64,000 bases of DNA from an uncultured Clostridium sp. (GCA_900554175.1 USGK01000005.1:11359-75358), one strand, 5' to 3'. Positions 8,447-17,860 are shown, counted from the stretch's first letter. Numbers and translations: made by a program. The notes: generated by a model not told the origin, from the sequence alone.

Positions 8447-9832
8447 TTATTTTTTTATTTCATATCCTTCTTTTGTATCTTTTATTGTATATCCTTTAGA
8501 CAAAATTTCATCTCTTAATTTATCTGACTCTGCCCAATTTTTGTTTATTCTAGCCTGCTTTCTTTTTTCTGCTAATTCTATTATCTCTTTTGGAATATTA
8601 TTTTCTTCTTGTACAGGTTTTCTATCTATATCTATTGCTAAAATAGTATCAAATTTTGCAAGCAATTTTGCAATGTCAGGAGATTTTTTTTCGTATTTTA
8701 TAGCATCCCATACTATTCCCATTGCTAATGGTATATTTAAATCATCATTTATTGCTTTGTGGAATTTTTCTTCAAATTCATTTATTGTATCGCATGATAC
8801 ATTATCCTTACCATTTAAATGTTTTTGATATCCTTCTCTTAATTTTATAAGAGCTTTTGAGTTTGCTTCTATTCCTTCCCATGTAAAGTTTATTTTGTTT
8901 CTATAACTTCCTGTGTATGTAAACATTCTATACACTAGTGGATCGTATCCTCTTTTTATAATATCATTTAATAGATATACATTTCCTAAACTTTTTGACA
9001 TTTTTCCGCCGTTTATTAATAAGTACTCTCCATGCATCCAATACCTAGCTGGTATTTTTCCATATGCACCTTTACTTTGTGCAATTTCATTTTCGTGGTG
9101 TGTTGGAATTAAATCAATTCCACCTGTATGTATATCAAATGTTTCTCCTAAATATTTTTGGCCCATTGCTGAGCATTCTATATGCCATCCTGGATAGCTT
9201 AGTCCCCATGGGCTTTCCCATTTCATTAAATGATTTTCTGGTGCTTTTATCCATACTGCAAAGTCGTATGGATTTCTTTTTTCAGGATCAACTTCGACTC
9301 TAGCTCCTGCTTTTTGATTTCTAACATCTATTCCTGACAATATGCCATACTTATCTAATTTTGATACATCAAAATATATAGCTGTAGATGTTTCATAAGC
9401 GTAACCATTATCTATTAGTCTTTTTACATATTCAATCATTTCTTTAATGTGATCTGTTGCTTTGCACACTATTTCGGGAGTTTCTATATTTAATGCTTTT
9501 AAGTCTTCAAAAAATAATTTTGTATAATATTCAGCTATTTCTTTTGGATCTTTATGCATTTCTTTTGCTGATTTTATCATTTTGTCTTCTCCTTCATCAG
9601 CATCTGAAACTAAATGTCCAACATCTGTTATGTTCATTACATGTTTTAACTTATATCCATTATACTTAAGTACTCTTCTTAATACATCTTGAAATATAAT
9701 TGTTCTCATATTTCCTATTGTTGCGTCTTTGTAAACTGTTGGTCCACATGAATACATTCTTACTTCGTTACCATTTTCAGGCTTAAACATTTCTTTTTGT
9801 TTTGTTAGTGTGTTATAAAAATATATATCCAT
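8447..9832 (-). CDS. cysS: Cysteinyl-tRNA synthetase
   Basis: A 461-residue class I synthetase charging tRNA-Cys. It has MYSCGPTVYKDATIGNMRT with the zinc-ligand cysteine and HIGH-equivalent TIGN, then GWHIECSAMGQKYLGE with the further zinc cysteine, DIHTGGIDLIPTHHENEIAQ with the zinc-site histidine region, and the KMSKSLGNV loop. The C-terminal DALR-type helices end at KEGYEIKK. AAGGAGAG lies just before the ATG. No T-box is present upstream. Instead the 96-base gap to the penicillin-binding protein gene holds a paired palindromic element (9852-9924). Confidence 0.97.
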   Translation of the reverse strand: MDIYFYNTLTKQKEMFKPENGNEVRMYSCGPTVYKDATIGNMRTIIFQDVLRRVLKYNGYKLKHVMNITDVGHLVSDADEGEDKMIKSAKEMHKDPKEIAEYYTKLFFEDLKALNIETPEIVCKATDHIKEMIEYVKRLIDNGYAYETSTAIYFDVSKLDKYGILSGIDVRNQKAGARVEVDPEKRNPYDFAVWIKAPENHLMKWESPWGLSYPGWHIECSAMGQKYLGETFDIHTGGIDLIPTHHENEIAQSKGAYGKIPARYWMHGEYLLINGGKMSKSLGNVYLLNDIIKRGYDPLVYRMFTYTGSYRNKINFTWEGIEANSKALIKLREGYQKHLNGKDNVSCDTINEFEEKFHKAINDDLNIPLAMGIVWDAIKYEKKSPDIAKLLAKFDTILAIDIDRKPVQEENNIPKEIIELAEKRKQARINKNWAESDKLRDEILSKGYTIKDTKEGYEIKK

Positions 9833-9851
9833 AGACTTCTCTCCTTAAAAA

Positions 9852-9924
9852 GGTAATTGAGGAACATTTTAGCAATTACCTATTTTTCTTTTAAAGGCAA
9901 TTTCTAATATGTTCCTAAATTACC
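9852..9924 (-). repeat. Pair of 29-base palindromes in inverted orientation
   Basis: Two 29-base units (9852-9880 and 9896-9924) are inverted copies of each other, matching at 25 of 29 positions. Each unit is also a self-complementary hairpin with GGTAATT/AATTACC-type arms. The segment can fold as two small hairpins or one long one. On the minus strand the distal hairpin is followed by TTTTT, so it probably terminates the penicillin-binding protein transcript just before cysS. The inverted double structure is more than a simple terminator needs. Confidence 0.7.
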
Positions 9925-9928
9925 TTTC

Positions 9929-12643
9929 TTATACATCTTTGCTAGTATTGTTTTTATTTGTTTCATTTTTTGTTTCTGTTGTCTTGTTTTCTGATGTTGT
10001 TGTATTATTTTTATCTTTTTCTTTATCTTTTTCTTTTACATTTATTGTTCTTGTAACTTTAGTTTCTTTTCCTTTTGAATTTTTTACTTTATATGTTACT
10101 GTATATTTTCCTGCTTTTGTTGTATTTACAGCACCTGATGTTTCTATTTTACCTGAAATATCTCCATCTATTTCGTCAGTTGCTTTTGCTCCTTCTTCCT
10201 CATATTTATCTCCAACTGTTAAAGTAATAGTTGCTGCTCCATTTAGAGTTATTTTTGGTGCCGAAATTACTTTATTTGTATTTTCTGCATTATGTTTTGT
10301 ACAATATGTTGTAGGAGCTTCTCTTGTAGATGAGGATTTGTTTTTCCATAATCCTAATCTTTCTTTTTCTACTGTATATGAATAATATTGTGTTGAGACA
10401 TTTGTACAATATTCATTTGCAAGTAAATCTGTCTCGTTACAAATCTTAGCTGAATTTGTATGTGCATCACAATCACCAGGAACCATTCCTTCTACAAATA
10501 TTTCTTGGTATGTATCTGTACATTTGCTTGTTGCTTTTTTTCCTGATGTTTTGCATATTGTTGCACTTACTATTCCTTCTGGTTTGTCAAATTTTGATCC
10601 ATCCATTCCATAATGAATGTTTTTCATAACTGCACTCCAAATTTTTCCGGCCCAGTTTGTTTCTCCTTTTATTGTTTCATTTTCATCATATCCATACCAT
10701 GTTGCACCTGTATAATAATTTGTAAATCCACATAGCCATTTATCATAATAATTATTTGTACTACCTGTTTTAGCTGCTACATCCATTCCTGAAATTTTAC
10801 AATATGTTGCAGTACCTCCTGAAACTACAGATTTTAATATGTCTTTTACCACATAAGCTGTTTGAGCAGAAAATACTTGTTGTTGTTCTTGTTTTGGCTC
10901 AAGTACAACATTTCCGCTTTGATCTGTTACTTTTGTATATAATAATGGTGTTCTATATACTCCATTGTTTGCGATTGTTGCATATGCAGCAGCCATTTCA
11001 AGTGGTGTAATACCATCTGTAAATCCGCCTATTGCAAGTGATGCTAATCCATCTTTTTCTTTATTTATTGTTGTTACTCCCATTTTTTCTAAGTATTCGG
11101 TAGATTTTGCTGGTGTTAATTCTGATACTACTTTTATAAATGGTATATTTTGAGATGACATTGTTGCACTTCTTATAGAAATTAATCCTTTAAAAGCATT
11201 ATAATCTTTTGGATTATAATTTCCTGGGAATTCTGTTGCACAGTCATCATATATTGTTGCAGGTGTTATAACACCCTCATTTATTCCTGGTACTAATGAT
11301 GTAAGTGGTTTTATTGAAGAACCTGTCTGTCTTGGACTTTGTGTTGCACGGTTTAATCCTCTTGATTCTGTTTTTGCTCCCAGTCCTCCTACAACACCTA
11401 CTACATAGCCTGTTTGGTTGTCTATAACTGCCATTGATGATTGTGATGTTATTTTTTTGCCATTTTCGTCTGTTCCTTTACTAGAAGGTTTTTGATATGT
11501 TTCTCCCCCATCAATCATAACTTCATTCATTGAATTTTGTAAGTCTGTATTTTGTGTTGAATAAATTGTAAGTCCACTACTGTATACATATGTTGTTGCT
11601 AATGCTCTTGATATATTTTTTTGTTCTGCCACATCTTCTATTACTTTTGCAATTGTTGCATCTGTATGGTATGAGTATATTGAACTCGAATCTGTTCCTT
11701 TTGTGAATACTAATCCATTATTTACTTCTTCACATGCAGAGTCATACTCTTCTTTGTTTATAGATCCTAATTTTAACATTTGGTCTAATACTGTTTTAGT
11801 TCTTGAATTTATCTTTTGCTTTTTATTTTCACTTTCATTATATCCATTTTCTCCATATGGATTATATAAATTTGGTCCTTTGTTGATTCCTGCCAAAAAT
11901 GCGCATTGTGCTAAATCTAGCTCTGAAGCACTTTTATTAAAGTAATATTTTGAACCAACTTCAACTCCTGAATTTTTTCCACCTACAAATATTATGTTTA
12001 AATATAATTCTAGTATTTGATCTTTTGAAAGCATTTTCTCTATCTGATATGCCTTTGCCCATTCTTTAACTTTTCTTGTAACGCCTTCAAATCCTGTGTC
12101 TTCATCATCTTTTGTTATATTTTTTACAAGTTGTTGTGTTATTGTACTTCCACCGAATGATGAATTACCTGCATGTGTTACGAAACTTGCAATAGCAGCT
12201 GTTGTTCTTTTTAAGTCTACACCATTATGTTCATAAAATCTTTCATCTTCTATTGCTATGTATGCTTTTGGAAGATATTTAGACATATCATCTAATGTTA
12301 TAATTTTTCTACTTTCGTCACCACTTAATTCGGCAATTACAGTTCCTGCACTATCTACTACCTCAGAATTTGATTGTTTTATTACTAATTCCTCTTTTTT
12401 TATTTCAAAATCATCGCCCCATCCACAGTAAACCATTCCTACTATAACTCCTGCAACAACTACTATAAGAAGTATTACTAAAATAAGTAATATTCTTAAA
12501 GCTATTGCTAATTTAGGGTGTTTTTTAGAAAATTTTTGTTTTTTATTTTTCTTTTCTTTTACTGGTTTCATACTTAAATTTTTTTGTGTATTTTTATTCT
12601 TTTTATTTTTACTTCTATTTTTCTTCTTTGAATTATCTCCCAT
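9929..12643 (-). CDS. Class A penicillin-binding protein (PBP1A-type glycosyltransferase/transpeptidase)
   Basis: About 904 residues. It polymerises and cross-links peptidoglycan outside the membrane. A Lys-rich cytoplasmic tail (to about residue 55) is followed by one membrane helix (ALRILLILVILLIVVVAGVI). The GT51 glycosyltransferase domain has EDERFYEHNGVDLKRT and GGSTITQQLVKN. The transpeptidase domain has the catalytic serine in TGSSIKPLTS, SSQN as the SXN motif and KTGSTNNYYDKW as the KTG box. The tail adds a DUF5011-like Ig domain (about 805-870) and a Lys/Thr/Asn-rich low-complexity end. I chose the ATG at 12643 (MGDNSKKK), which follows AAAGGA by 12 bases. A longer frame from 12724 starts in non-conserved sequence. 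Confidence 0.94.
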   Translation of the reverse strand: MGDNSKKKNRSKNKKNKNTQKNLSMKPVKEKKNKKQKFSKKHPKLAIALRILLILVILLIVVVAGVIVGMVYCGWGDDFEIKKEELVIKQSNSEVVDSAGTVIAELSGDESRKIITLDDMSKYLPKAYIAIEDERFYEHNGVDLKRTTAAIASFVTHAGNSSFGGSTITQQLVKNITKDDEDTGFEGVTRKVKEWAKAYQIEKMLSKDQILELYLNIIFVGGKNSGVEVGSKYYFNKSASELDLAQCAFLAGINKGPNLYNPYGENGYNESENKKQKINSRTKTVLDQMLKLGSINKEEYDSACEEVNNGLVFTKGTDSSSIYSYHTDATIAKVIEDVAEQKNISRALATTYVYSSGLTIYSTQNTDLQNSMNEVMIDGGETYQKPSSKGTDENGKKITSQSSMAVIDNQTGYVVGVVGGLGAKTESRGLNRATQSPRQTGSSIKPLTSLVPGINEGVITPATIYDDCATEFPGNYNPKDYNAFKGLISIRSATMSSQNIPFIKVVSELTPAKSTEYLEKMGVTTINKEKDGLASLAIGGFTDGITPLEMAAAYATIANNGVYRTPLLYTKVTDQSGNVVLEPKQEQQQVFSAQTAYVVKDILKSVVSGGTATYCKISGMDVAAKTGSTNNYYDKWLCGFTNYYTGATWYGYDENETIKGETNWAGKIWSAVMKNIHYGMDGSKFDKPEGIVSATICKTSGKKATSKCTDTYQEIFVEGMVPGDCDAHTNSAKICNETDLLANEYCTNVSTQYYSYTVEKERLGLWKNKSSSTREAPTTYCTKHNAENTNKVISAPKITLNGAATITLTVGDKYEEEGAKATDEIDGDISGKIETSGAVNTTKAGKYTVTYKVKNSKGKETKVTRTINVKEKDKEKDKNNTTTSENKTTETKNETNKNNTSKDV

Positions 12644-12815
12644 TTTTAAATCCATTCCTTTCACAAGGCAAAAATCAGGTCGAAAAGAATTAAATTTTGA
12701 CAAAAGACTTTTCTTTGAACGCATATGTTTATTATTTATGTTACCTCATTTTAAACAAATTTTCATAAAGTCAAAATAATAATTATTTTCCAACTTTTTC
12801 TCCTTAAATGCTTAC

Positions 12816-12844
12816 ATTATATTATATTTTACCAAAAAAAGCAA
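12816..12844 (-). promoter_or_regulatory. Promoter for the penicillin-binding protein gene
   Basis: On the minus strand, TTGCTT (12839-12844) and TATAAT (12816-12821) are spaced by 17 bases, right after the stop of the upstream unknown gene. The leader is about 165 bases and contains an AAGGAG-preceded 15-codon frame from a TTG near 12790, which I do not count as a gene. Confidence 0.6.
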
Positions 12845-12867
12845 GTAGTTATGAAGATAATTGAATT

Positions 12868-13728
12868 TTAAAATTCATTCTTTTTTGAGGTTATTAATTT
12901 ACATATTTTTATATCTTCTGTATCTATTTTACCTAAAAGATAATAATATTCCAATATTTCATTAAAATCATATTTTTCTTCGTTTTCACTTTTTAATAAA
13001 CTATATCTCATTATTTCTTCATTTTTTACTACATCTTTAACATCTAATTTTGACTTATATCCGTCTATTATAACTCCTGCAAATCTTTTCTTACGTATTT
13101 TTACATTTTCTTCAAAATTTACAATTATAGCATCATCTTTTATATTGTATAAATTTATTATTTCTTTTGGAATATCTATATTTAAAATTATGTCAGATCT
13201 TATTATTCCTTTTTTCCTATTATTTGTTATTGTAATTATTATTCCTTCATCACACAGAACCTCGTCTAATTTCTTGAGTTCTTTCCTTTTGTTTGTTACA
13301 ATTGTTAATTCTTTTACTTTTTTTGCTAAAATCATTGTATTATTTTTTAAAAATTTATCTGCTGTATTTGAAAGAATAGCAATTTTTGCATCATTACATG
13401 ATATATTTTTTCTTTCTAGTATATATTCTAATACTTCTATCATTTTCATTTTAAAAATTATTTTTCCGTCAATTATGTTAATATTATTTGAATATAACAG
13501 ATTTACAAGTTCTTCATCTTTTTTTATATCTTTGCTTAGAAGTACAGTCTTACACTTATTCATTTCTAAAATTCTATTTATCTTTTTTATTATTTTTATT
13601 TTTTTTCTGAGTTTTATTTTTTCTATATCTTGATTTATAATTATTGTGTTTTGCAATAATTCAGTCTTCTTGAATATTTTTTTTATGATATTACTATTTT
13701 TGTTTTCTATACATAAAATTTTTTGCAT
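12868..13728 (-). CDS. Uncharacterised protein with possible nucleotide-binding (Rossmann-like) core
   Basis: A 286-residue soluble protein, very rich in Lys and Ile, that I do not recognise. No signal peptide or membrane helix is visible. The middle (about residues 118-180) alternates strands and helices: DAKIAILSNTADKF, then KKVKELTIVTNKRKE, GIIITITN and SDIILNIDIPKE. That order resembles a Rossmann-like fold without a clear glycine-rich loop. The last third contains YDFNEILEYYYLLGKI. It stands alone between the greA terminator and the penicillin-binding protein promoter, so context gives no function. GAAAGGAAG precedes the ATG. The length and codon bias suit a real gene. Confidence 0.75.
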   Translation of the reverse strand: MQKILCIENKNSNIIKKIFKKTELLQNTIIINQDIEKIKLRKKIKIIKKINRILEMNKCKTVLLSKDIKKDEELVNLLYSNNINIIDGKIIFKMKMIEVLEYILERKNISCNDAKIAILSNTADKFLKNNTMILAKKVKELTIVTNKRKELKKLDEVLCDEGIIITITNNRKKGIIRSDIILNIDIPKEIINLYNIKDDAIIVNFEENVKIRKKRFAGVIIDGYKSKLDVKDVVKNEEIMRYSLLKSENEEKYDFNEILEYYYLLGKIDTEDIKICKLITSKKNEF

Positions 13729-13834
13729 ATATACTTAAATTCTTCCTTTCTTTGGCACAGCATATGTAAAATGTACCCTAAGTTTTATTTATATTATATA
13801 AACAATTATATTTTAGGTTAGAAATTTTATGTAT

Positions 13835-13881
13835 AAAAAAAACGAAATCTATTAAGCAATATAAACTGCTAATAAATTCCG
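13835..13881 (-). terminator. Intrinsic terminator after greA
   Basis: A stem of about 15 base pairs with one bulge (13843-13858 with 13867-13881) is followed on the minus strand by eight T residues (13835-13842). It is placed 33 bases beyond the greA stop. Confidence 0.8.
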
Positions 13882-13913
13882 ATTTTTATAATAATCGTAT
13901 TTTATGTATCGAC

Positions 13914-14390
13914 TTATTTTTTTATTGATAATATTTTGAATTTTATTATTCCTGATGGTGCATCTACTTCTACTGTTTCTCCTTTTTTTCTTCCAAGAAG
14001 TGCACTTCCTATTGGTGATTCATTAGATATTTTATTTTCAGCTAAATTAACTTCTGTAGAACCTACTATGGTATATTCTACTTCTTCATCAAATTCTTCA
14101 TCATGTAATAATACTGTATTTCCTATTTGAACTGTTTTTGTATCAATTTCTTTTTCATCGATTATTTTTGCATTTCTAATTTTTGTTTCTAGTTCTGCTA
14201 TTTTATTTTCATTTTCAGCTTGTGCAGATTTCGCTTCATCATATTCTGAATTTTCTGACAAATCTCCGAATCCTAATGCAACTTTTATTCTTTCTGCAAC
14301 TTCTGTTCTTTTTTCTGTTTTTAAATAATTTAATTCTTGCTCTAATTTTTCAAATCCTTCTTTTGTAAGGATTACTTCCTTTTCTTCCAT
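13914..14390 (-). CDS. greA: Transcription elongation factor GreA
   Basis: A 158-residue Gre factor that rescues backtracked RNA polymerase by stimulating transcript cleavage. The N-terminal antiparallel coiled coil starts [20 protein letters not shown] and has the functional acidic tip in [16 protein letters not shown] (the paired acidic residues near 40-50). The C-terminal FKBP-like domain contains [20 protein letters not shown]. Length and motifs are typical. It lies 17 bases after the SecF-like gene, so it can be co-transcribed with secD-secF, and it has its own terminator. Confidence 0.96.
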   Translation of the reverse strand: MEEKEVILTKEGFEKLEQELNYLKTEKRTEVAERIKVALGFGDLSENSEYDEAKSAQAENENKIAELETKIRNAKIIDEKEIDTKTVQIGNTVLLHDEEFDEEVEYTIVGSTEVNLAENKISNESPIGSALLGRKKGETVEVDAPSGIIKFKILSIKK

Positions 14391-14407
14391 AATTCTGTCC
14401 TCTTTTC

Positions 14408-15070
14408 TTAATTTTTCTCACTTTTATTTTTAATTTCTTTTAAAGCCTGCTCAAATTTATATGCAATTATACTTAAAAGTAATGCATATAAAGCAATTGC
14501 CCCCGCTATAGTCATAGTACCAAATGGTACACGTGTTAATAATATAATAGAAAAATATACTGTTTCCCCTATTATTGGACAAATAAGCCCCTTAAATAGA
14601 ATATTTAGAACTCCTAATTTTCTATATCTTATTATAAAATATAATAGTACTATTGCAAATGACATTATACCTGGTAATATATATGGTTTTATAATATCTT
14701 TTATTCTTGTATGTTCAATATTTACAATTGACACATTATCTTTTGATAATTCTAATCCATATTCTTCATTTACTTTTTCAACAATTCCATCTCTTTCTTC
14801 TTCTGTAATTTCCTTTGATGAAATTTGAACCACATTCTTAAATATTTCTACTTCTTTAACTTCAAATTCTTTTCCATTTAGTTTTTCTTTTACTATTTCT
14901 TTAATTTTTGAAATTTCAAAACCTGTTTTATTTGCAAGTGTAATTTGATCTTTTTTTGCATATTCTAAGTCAAACTCAAATCCTTTTACGAAATACATTA
15001 CAGCTCCTGCAATTATTAGTATACATGCTATAATATATATAATTTTTTTACTAAATATTGTTTTTTTCAT
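14408..15070 (-). CDS. secF: Divergent, C-terminally short SecF-like protein
   Basis: A 220-residue membrane protein that reads as SecF by order and neighbours. Helix 1 is followed by [15 protein letters not shown], which lines up with the GIDFTGG region. An extracytoplasmic domain with two beta-alpha units spans about residues 45-120, followed by three helices. SecF (usually near 300 residues) has six helices, but only about four are present here, and the protein ends after the position of helix 4. The usual helix-4 signature (DTVVVFDRIRE) is not there. The corresponding stretch, [20 protein letters not shown], has no aspartate. It lies 31 bases after the SecD-like gene. The assignment rests on synteny plus weak similarity. 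Confidence 0.65.
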   Translation of the reverse strand: MKKTIFSKKIIYIIACILIIAGAVMYFVKGFEFDLEYAKKDQITLANKTGFEISKIKEIVKEKLNGKEFEVKEVEIFKNVVQISSKEITEEERDGIVEKVNEEYGLELSKDNVSIVNIEHTRIKDIIKPYILPGIMSFAIVLLYFIIRYRKLGVLNILFKGLICPIIGETVYFSIILLTRVPFGTMTIAGAIALYALLLSIIAYKFEQALKEIKNKSEKN

Positions 15071-15101
15071 TTATTCTATATTCCTTTCTTCTTGCCTTGA
15101 A

Positions 15102-16544
15102 TTATTTTATTTCTATTATTTTTCTTGTAACTAATAAGTTATATAATAGTACTAAAACGACACCCCAAAAAGTTACCATTCCATATGTTGCAATTCTCTC
15201 GAACGACATAAATGTAAATACTACTGCTATAACTGCTACTGGAACAATTATTGATATAAATGATTTATATTCTTTTGTAAATTCTTTTTTTCTAATTTCA
15301 TCATCTGGCTCGTTAATTCTTAAAAATTTTATTTGTGAAAAATAATTAATTAAAATTACAACTACTATTCCTGCAATACTTTCTATAGAAATTTTTACAT
15401 TTGTATATCTTATTAAAAGCAAATATAATGCTATGAATCCGAAAAATCCTATTGTTCCTGCAATACCTTTTGTTTTAAACTTTATACATAATGCAATTAA
15501 CATTATTGCTAAAATTGCTATACCAATATATACTATATTTTTGTCACTTGTATTTTCTTTTACAAATTGGTTTTGCATAACTTTATAACTTAATGGCATT
15601 TCTCCAGAATTTAATATTGTTGCTATTGTTGATGTGGATTTTAGTTGTTTTGATATTTCATCTGAATCTTTCGAGCTTTTTCCCATTGACAAATCAATTA
15701 TTCCATCTTTTATAGGTTCATCAAAGCTTGTAGTTACCATTTTATTGTTATCAATTGCAAGTACTATTTGTTTTTGTTTATTTTCTTCTTTAGATTCAGT
15801 ATTTTCTGTGCTTTCTGTATTTGTAGTATCTGAGTTTTCTTCTGTTGTTGCATTTTCTTCTGTATTTGTAGAATTATTTGTTGTATTGTTTTCTACTTTT
15901 TTGTATTCATTTTCTGTTAAATTCGCAAATGTCTTTCTTCCTTCTTTGTCTAGTTCTAATTGTAAATAAACTGTAGTTCCGCTTTCTGCTGTATTATATA
16001 CTGATTTTGCCTTTTTTAGATCACTATTTTTTATATATACTTGTTCTTGGTTTTCTGAATCTCTTATTTCAAATTTTCCAACTTGTAAAAGATTACTTAC
16101 TACATGATCTGTTTCTTCGTTTTCTGCAATCTTTAAGAAAATTTTTCCTGTTTCTTCATTTATACTTATAGAATAGTCATCTACACCTAATTTTTTTAAT
16201 CTTTTTTCTATTATTTCTTTTGATTTTTTGTAATTTTCAATTGTTTTAGCGTCATCACTGTTTACTTTATCTTCTGTAATTTTATATGAATTTTGTGAGA
16301 TTGTGCTTTCATCTATACTGTCAGTATCTCCAACTACATTTCCATCTGCATCTAAAACTTTAGTTGCATCACTTACTTCTAAAATAAGTTGTCTATATCC
16401 TTGTATATCTGATGCATAAGAATAATCTTTTACAATATTTTCATACTTACCTGACTTTTTCATATATATTCCTGCAAATGATACTAAGCATATTGTTAAT
16501 ATTGCTAAAATTTTTATAATTATTGTTAATTTTTTTTCTTTCAT
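15102..16544 (-). CDS. secD: Divergent SecD-like protein
   Basis: A 480-residue protein with SecD architecture: helix 1 (residues 8-28), then SDIQGYRQLILEVSD in place of the DLKGG region. The large extracytoplasmic domain has LQVGKFEIRD and LELDKEGRKTFANLTEN, both SecD-like. A Thr/Asn/Glu-rich insert spans about 222-268. Five C-terminal helices end ATYGMVTFWGVVLVLLYNLL, which matches the last SecD helix. SecD aids late export using proton motive force through an aspartate in helix 4. Here that helix reads SIAGIVVVILINYF (389-402) and has no acidic residue. The start follows AGGAG closely. The next gene is the SecF-like partner. Confidence 0.75.
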   Translation of the reverse strand: MKEKKLTIIIKILAILTICLVSFAGIYMKKSGKYENIVKDYSYASDIQGYRQLILEVSDATKVLDADGNVVGDTDSIDESTISQNSYKITEDKVNSDDAKTIENYKKSKEIIEKRLKKLGVDDYSISINEETGKIFLKIAENEETDHVVSNLLQVGKFEIRDSENQEQVYIKNSDLKKAKSVYNTAESGTTVYLQLELDKEGRKTFANLTENEYKKVENNTTNNSTNTEENATTEENSDTTNTESTENTESKEENKQKQIVLAIDNNKMVTTSFDEPIKDGIIDLSMGKSSKDSDEISKQLKSTSTIATILNSGEMPLSYKVMQNQFVKENTSDKNIVYIGIAILAIMLIALCIKFKTKGIAGTIGFFGFIALYLLLIRYTNVKISIESIAGIVVVILINYFSQIKFLRINEPDDEIRKKEFTKEYKSFISIIVPVAVIAVVFTFMSFERIATYGMVTFWGVVLVLLYNLLVTRKIIEIK

Positions 16545-16554
16545 TTCTCCTAGC

Positions 16555-16576
16555 AGATATGGGATTTCCCATATCT
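16555..16576. repeat. Perfect 22-base palindrome before secD
   Basis: The sequence reads the same on both strands (arms AGATATGGG and CCCATATCT). It lies between the HD gene stop and the secD ribosome binding site, and no T-run follows on the minus strand. It may be a transcript hairpin affecting secD translation or an operator. The role is unknown. Confidence 0.55.
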
Positions 16577-16606
16577 CCTCCTTCCTAATTGTATTTTTAT
16601 TTTTAA

Positions 16607-17267
16607 TTATAGTAATTTTGTTCCATTTATAATTAATTCATACCAAATCTTTAGGTATTTAGCAGCATATTTACTCATTAATGTTCTATCCATAAAAATT
16701 TTGAAATAATCTAATACTGGACATATTTTATTGTCTATTTCTAATTCTAATGTAATCTTTCTTTCTTTACTATCTAGTTTCAAATCTGCTTTTGTTACAG
16801 CATAATTTACTTTATCATGTATATCAAAATTTGCAATATTAGTTTTTGATACCCTACTTCTATGAACATCTGATTTATCTGCTAGTATTAAAGCTGCAGA
16901 TATTTCGCTCACTGCAGTTCCTGTTGATTCATCATGATTTCCTATAGCTGTCATTATTTCTGTTCTTTCTTTTACGTCCATTCCCATATCTTTTAATATT
17001 TGATAGCTTAATATTGCTCCACTATGTGCATGGTCTACTCTGTTTACAGAATTTCCTATATCATGCATAAATCCTGCTATCTTTGCAAGTTCTACTGTTC
17101 TCTCATCATATCCTAATTCCTCTAATATTTGACCTGCTCTTTTCGAAACTATACCTATATGTCTATACGAATGTTCCGTGTATCCGAAGTTCCTTTAATT
17201 GTTTTTGCGCTCCTTCGATTAATGCTCTAATTTCTGGATTATTTTCAATATCTTCTAATGTAATCAA
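16607..17267 (-). pseudogene. HD-domain phosphohydrolase, interrupted by a one-base frameshift
   Basis: Two frames join into one HD protein. Frame 1 starts at a TTG (17267) six bases after AGGAGG and reads ITLEDIENNPEIRALIEG to KQLKEL. Frame 2 continues without a gap as GYTEHSYRHIGIVSKRAG, then GFMHDIGNSVNRVDHAHSGA, GNHDEST and LADKSDVHRSRV to the stop at 16607. The metal ligands of the HD family (H in RHIG, HD in FMHD, H in DHAH and the later D) are all present in frame 2. One extra base near 17184-17186 separates the frames. The domain hydrolyses phosphate esters, often nucleotides, but the substrate is unknown. Either the gene is recently broken or the base is a sequence error. It lies upstream of secD. 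Confidence 0.8.
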
Positions 17268-17314
17268 TTTAATCCTCCTTTACTTTTTAAAGCTTTTTAT
17301 ATTCTAGCCTAAAA

Positions 17315-17350
17315 CAAAAAAAATATCAACACTTTTTTTGATATTTTTTT
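17315..17350 (-). terminator. Intrinsic terminator after the TIGR04086 gene
   Basis: ATATCAA/TTGATAT arms (17323-17329, 17338-17344) are followed on the minus strand by a run of T. The stem is extended by the A/T flanks. It lies 64 bases after the stop at 17414 and before the HD gene start. Confidence 0.7.
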
Positions 17351-17413
17351 ATTTTTTTACTCTTTAATTAACTATCGGACAATTATTTATACTAAGCCCT
17401 TTATTGACCTTAC

Positions 17414-17797
17414 TTAATGAGCTGTATTAACTCCTATTAATCCTCCTATTATGCCTCCACAAATTCCCATTAAAAACATTATAATTGCAGAAATATTAAA
17501 TGAAAAACTATTTTTTAAAAAGCTTGAAATTAAATATATTGTAAAAACATAAATAATTCCAATTAATGCTCCATTTAATAATCCATTTTTTCTTACTTTT
17601 CTCATACTTATAGTACTTCCTATTAATATGCTTACACATGTTAATGTTATTATTGTTGGATTTATTGTTATTTCAGAAATTGATGTATTTACTAAAAGAA
17701 TTGAAAAAATACTAAGAAGTATTATTGTACTAACAATAGCAATTACATATCCTTTTAATATCCAAATTAATTGACTTTTGTTTTTTACCTCTTCCAT
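17414..17797 (-). CDS. TIGR04086-family membrane protein
   Basis: A 127-residue protein with four membrane helices: GYVIAIVSTIILLSIFSILL, TIITLTCVSILIGSTIS, LLNGALIGIIYVFTIYLISS and AIIMFLMGICGGIIGGLIGV. The last, with its GICGGIIGGLIG pattern, is characteristic of the TIGR04086/YrzE family found in Bacillota. In many clostridia this family lies near yajC, secD/secF and the SCIFF peptide genes, and here secD/secF are about 1 kb downstream. No function is established. I use the ATG at 17797 because GGAGG lies 8 bases before it and inside the longer alternative that starts at 17812. Confidence 0.8.
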   Translation of the reverse strand: MEEVKNKSQLIWILKGYVIAIVSTIILLSIFSILLVNTSISEITINPTIITLTCVSILIGSTISMRKVRKNGLLNGALIGIIYVFTIYLISSFLKNSFSFNISAIIMFLMGICGGIIGGLIGVNTAH

Positions 17798-17860
17798 ATA
17801 TTTTACCTCCATTTTATTTAATTTTGGTATTAAATATATTTTAGAATTTTTATTTTATTC

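Noticed and set aside
12745..12792. 15-codon TTG-started frame with AAGGAG in the leader of the penicillin-binding protein gene
   Set aside because: Non-ATG start, no conserved features, and leader peptides are not known for this gene class.
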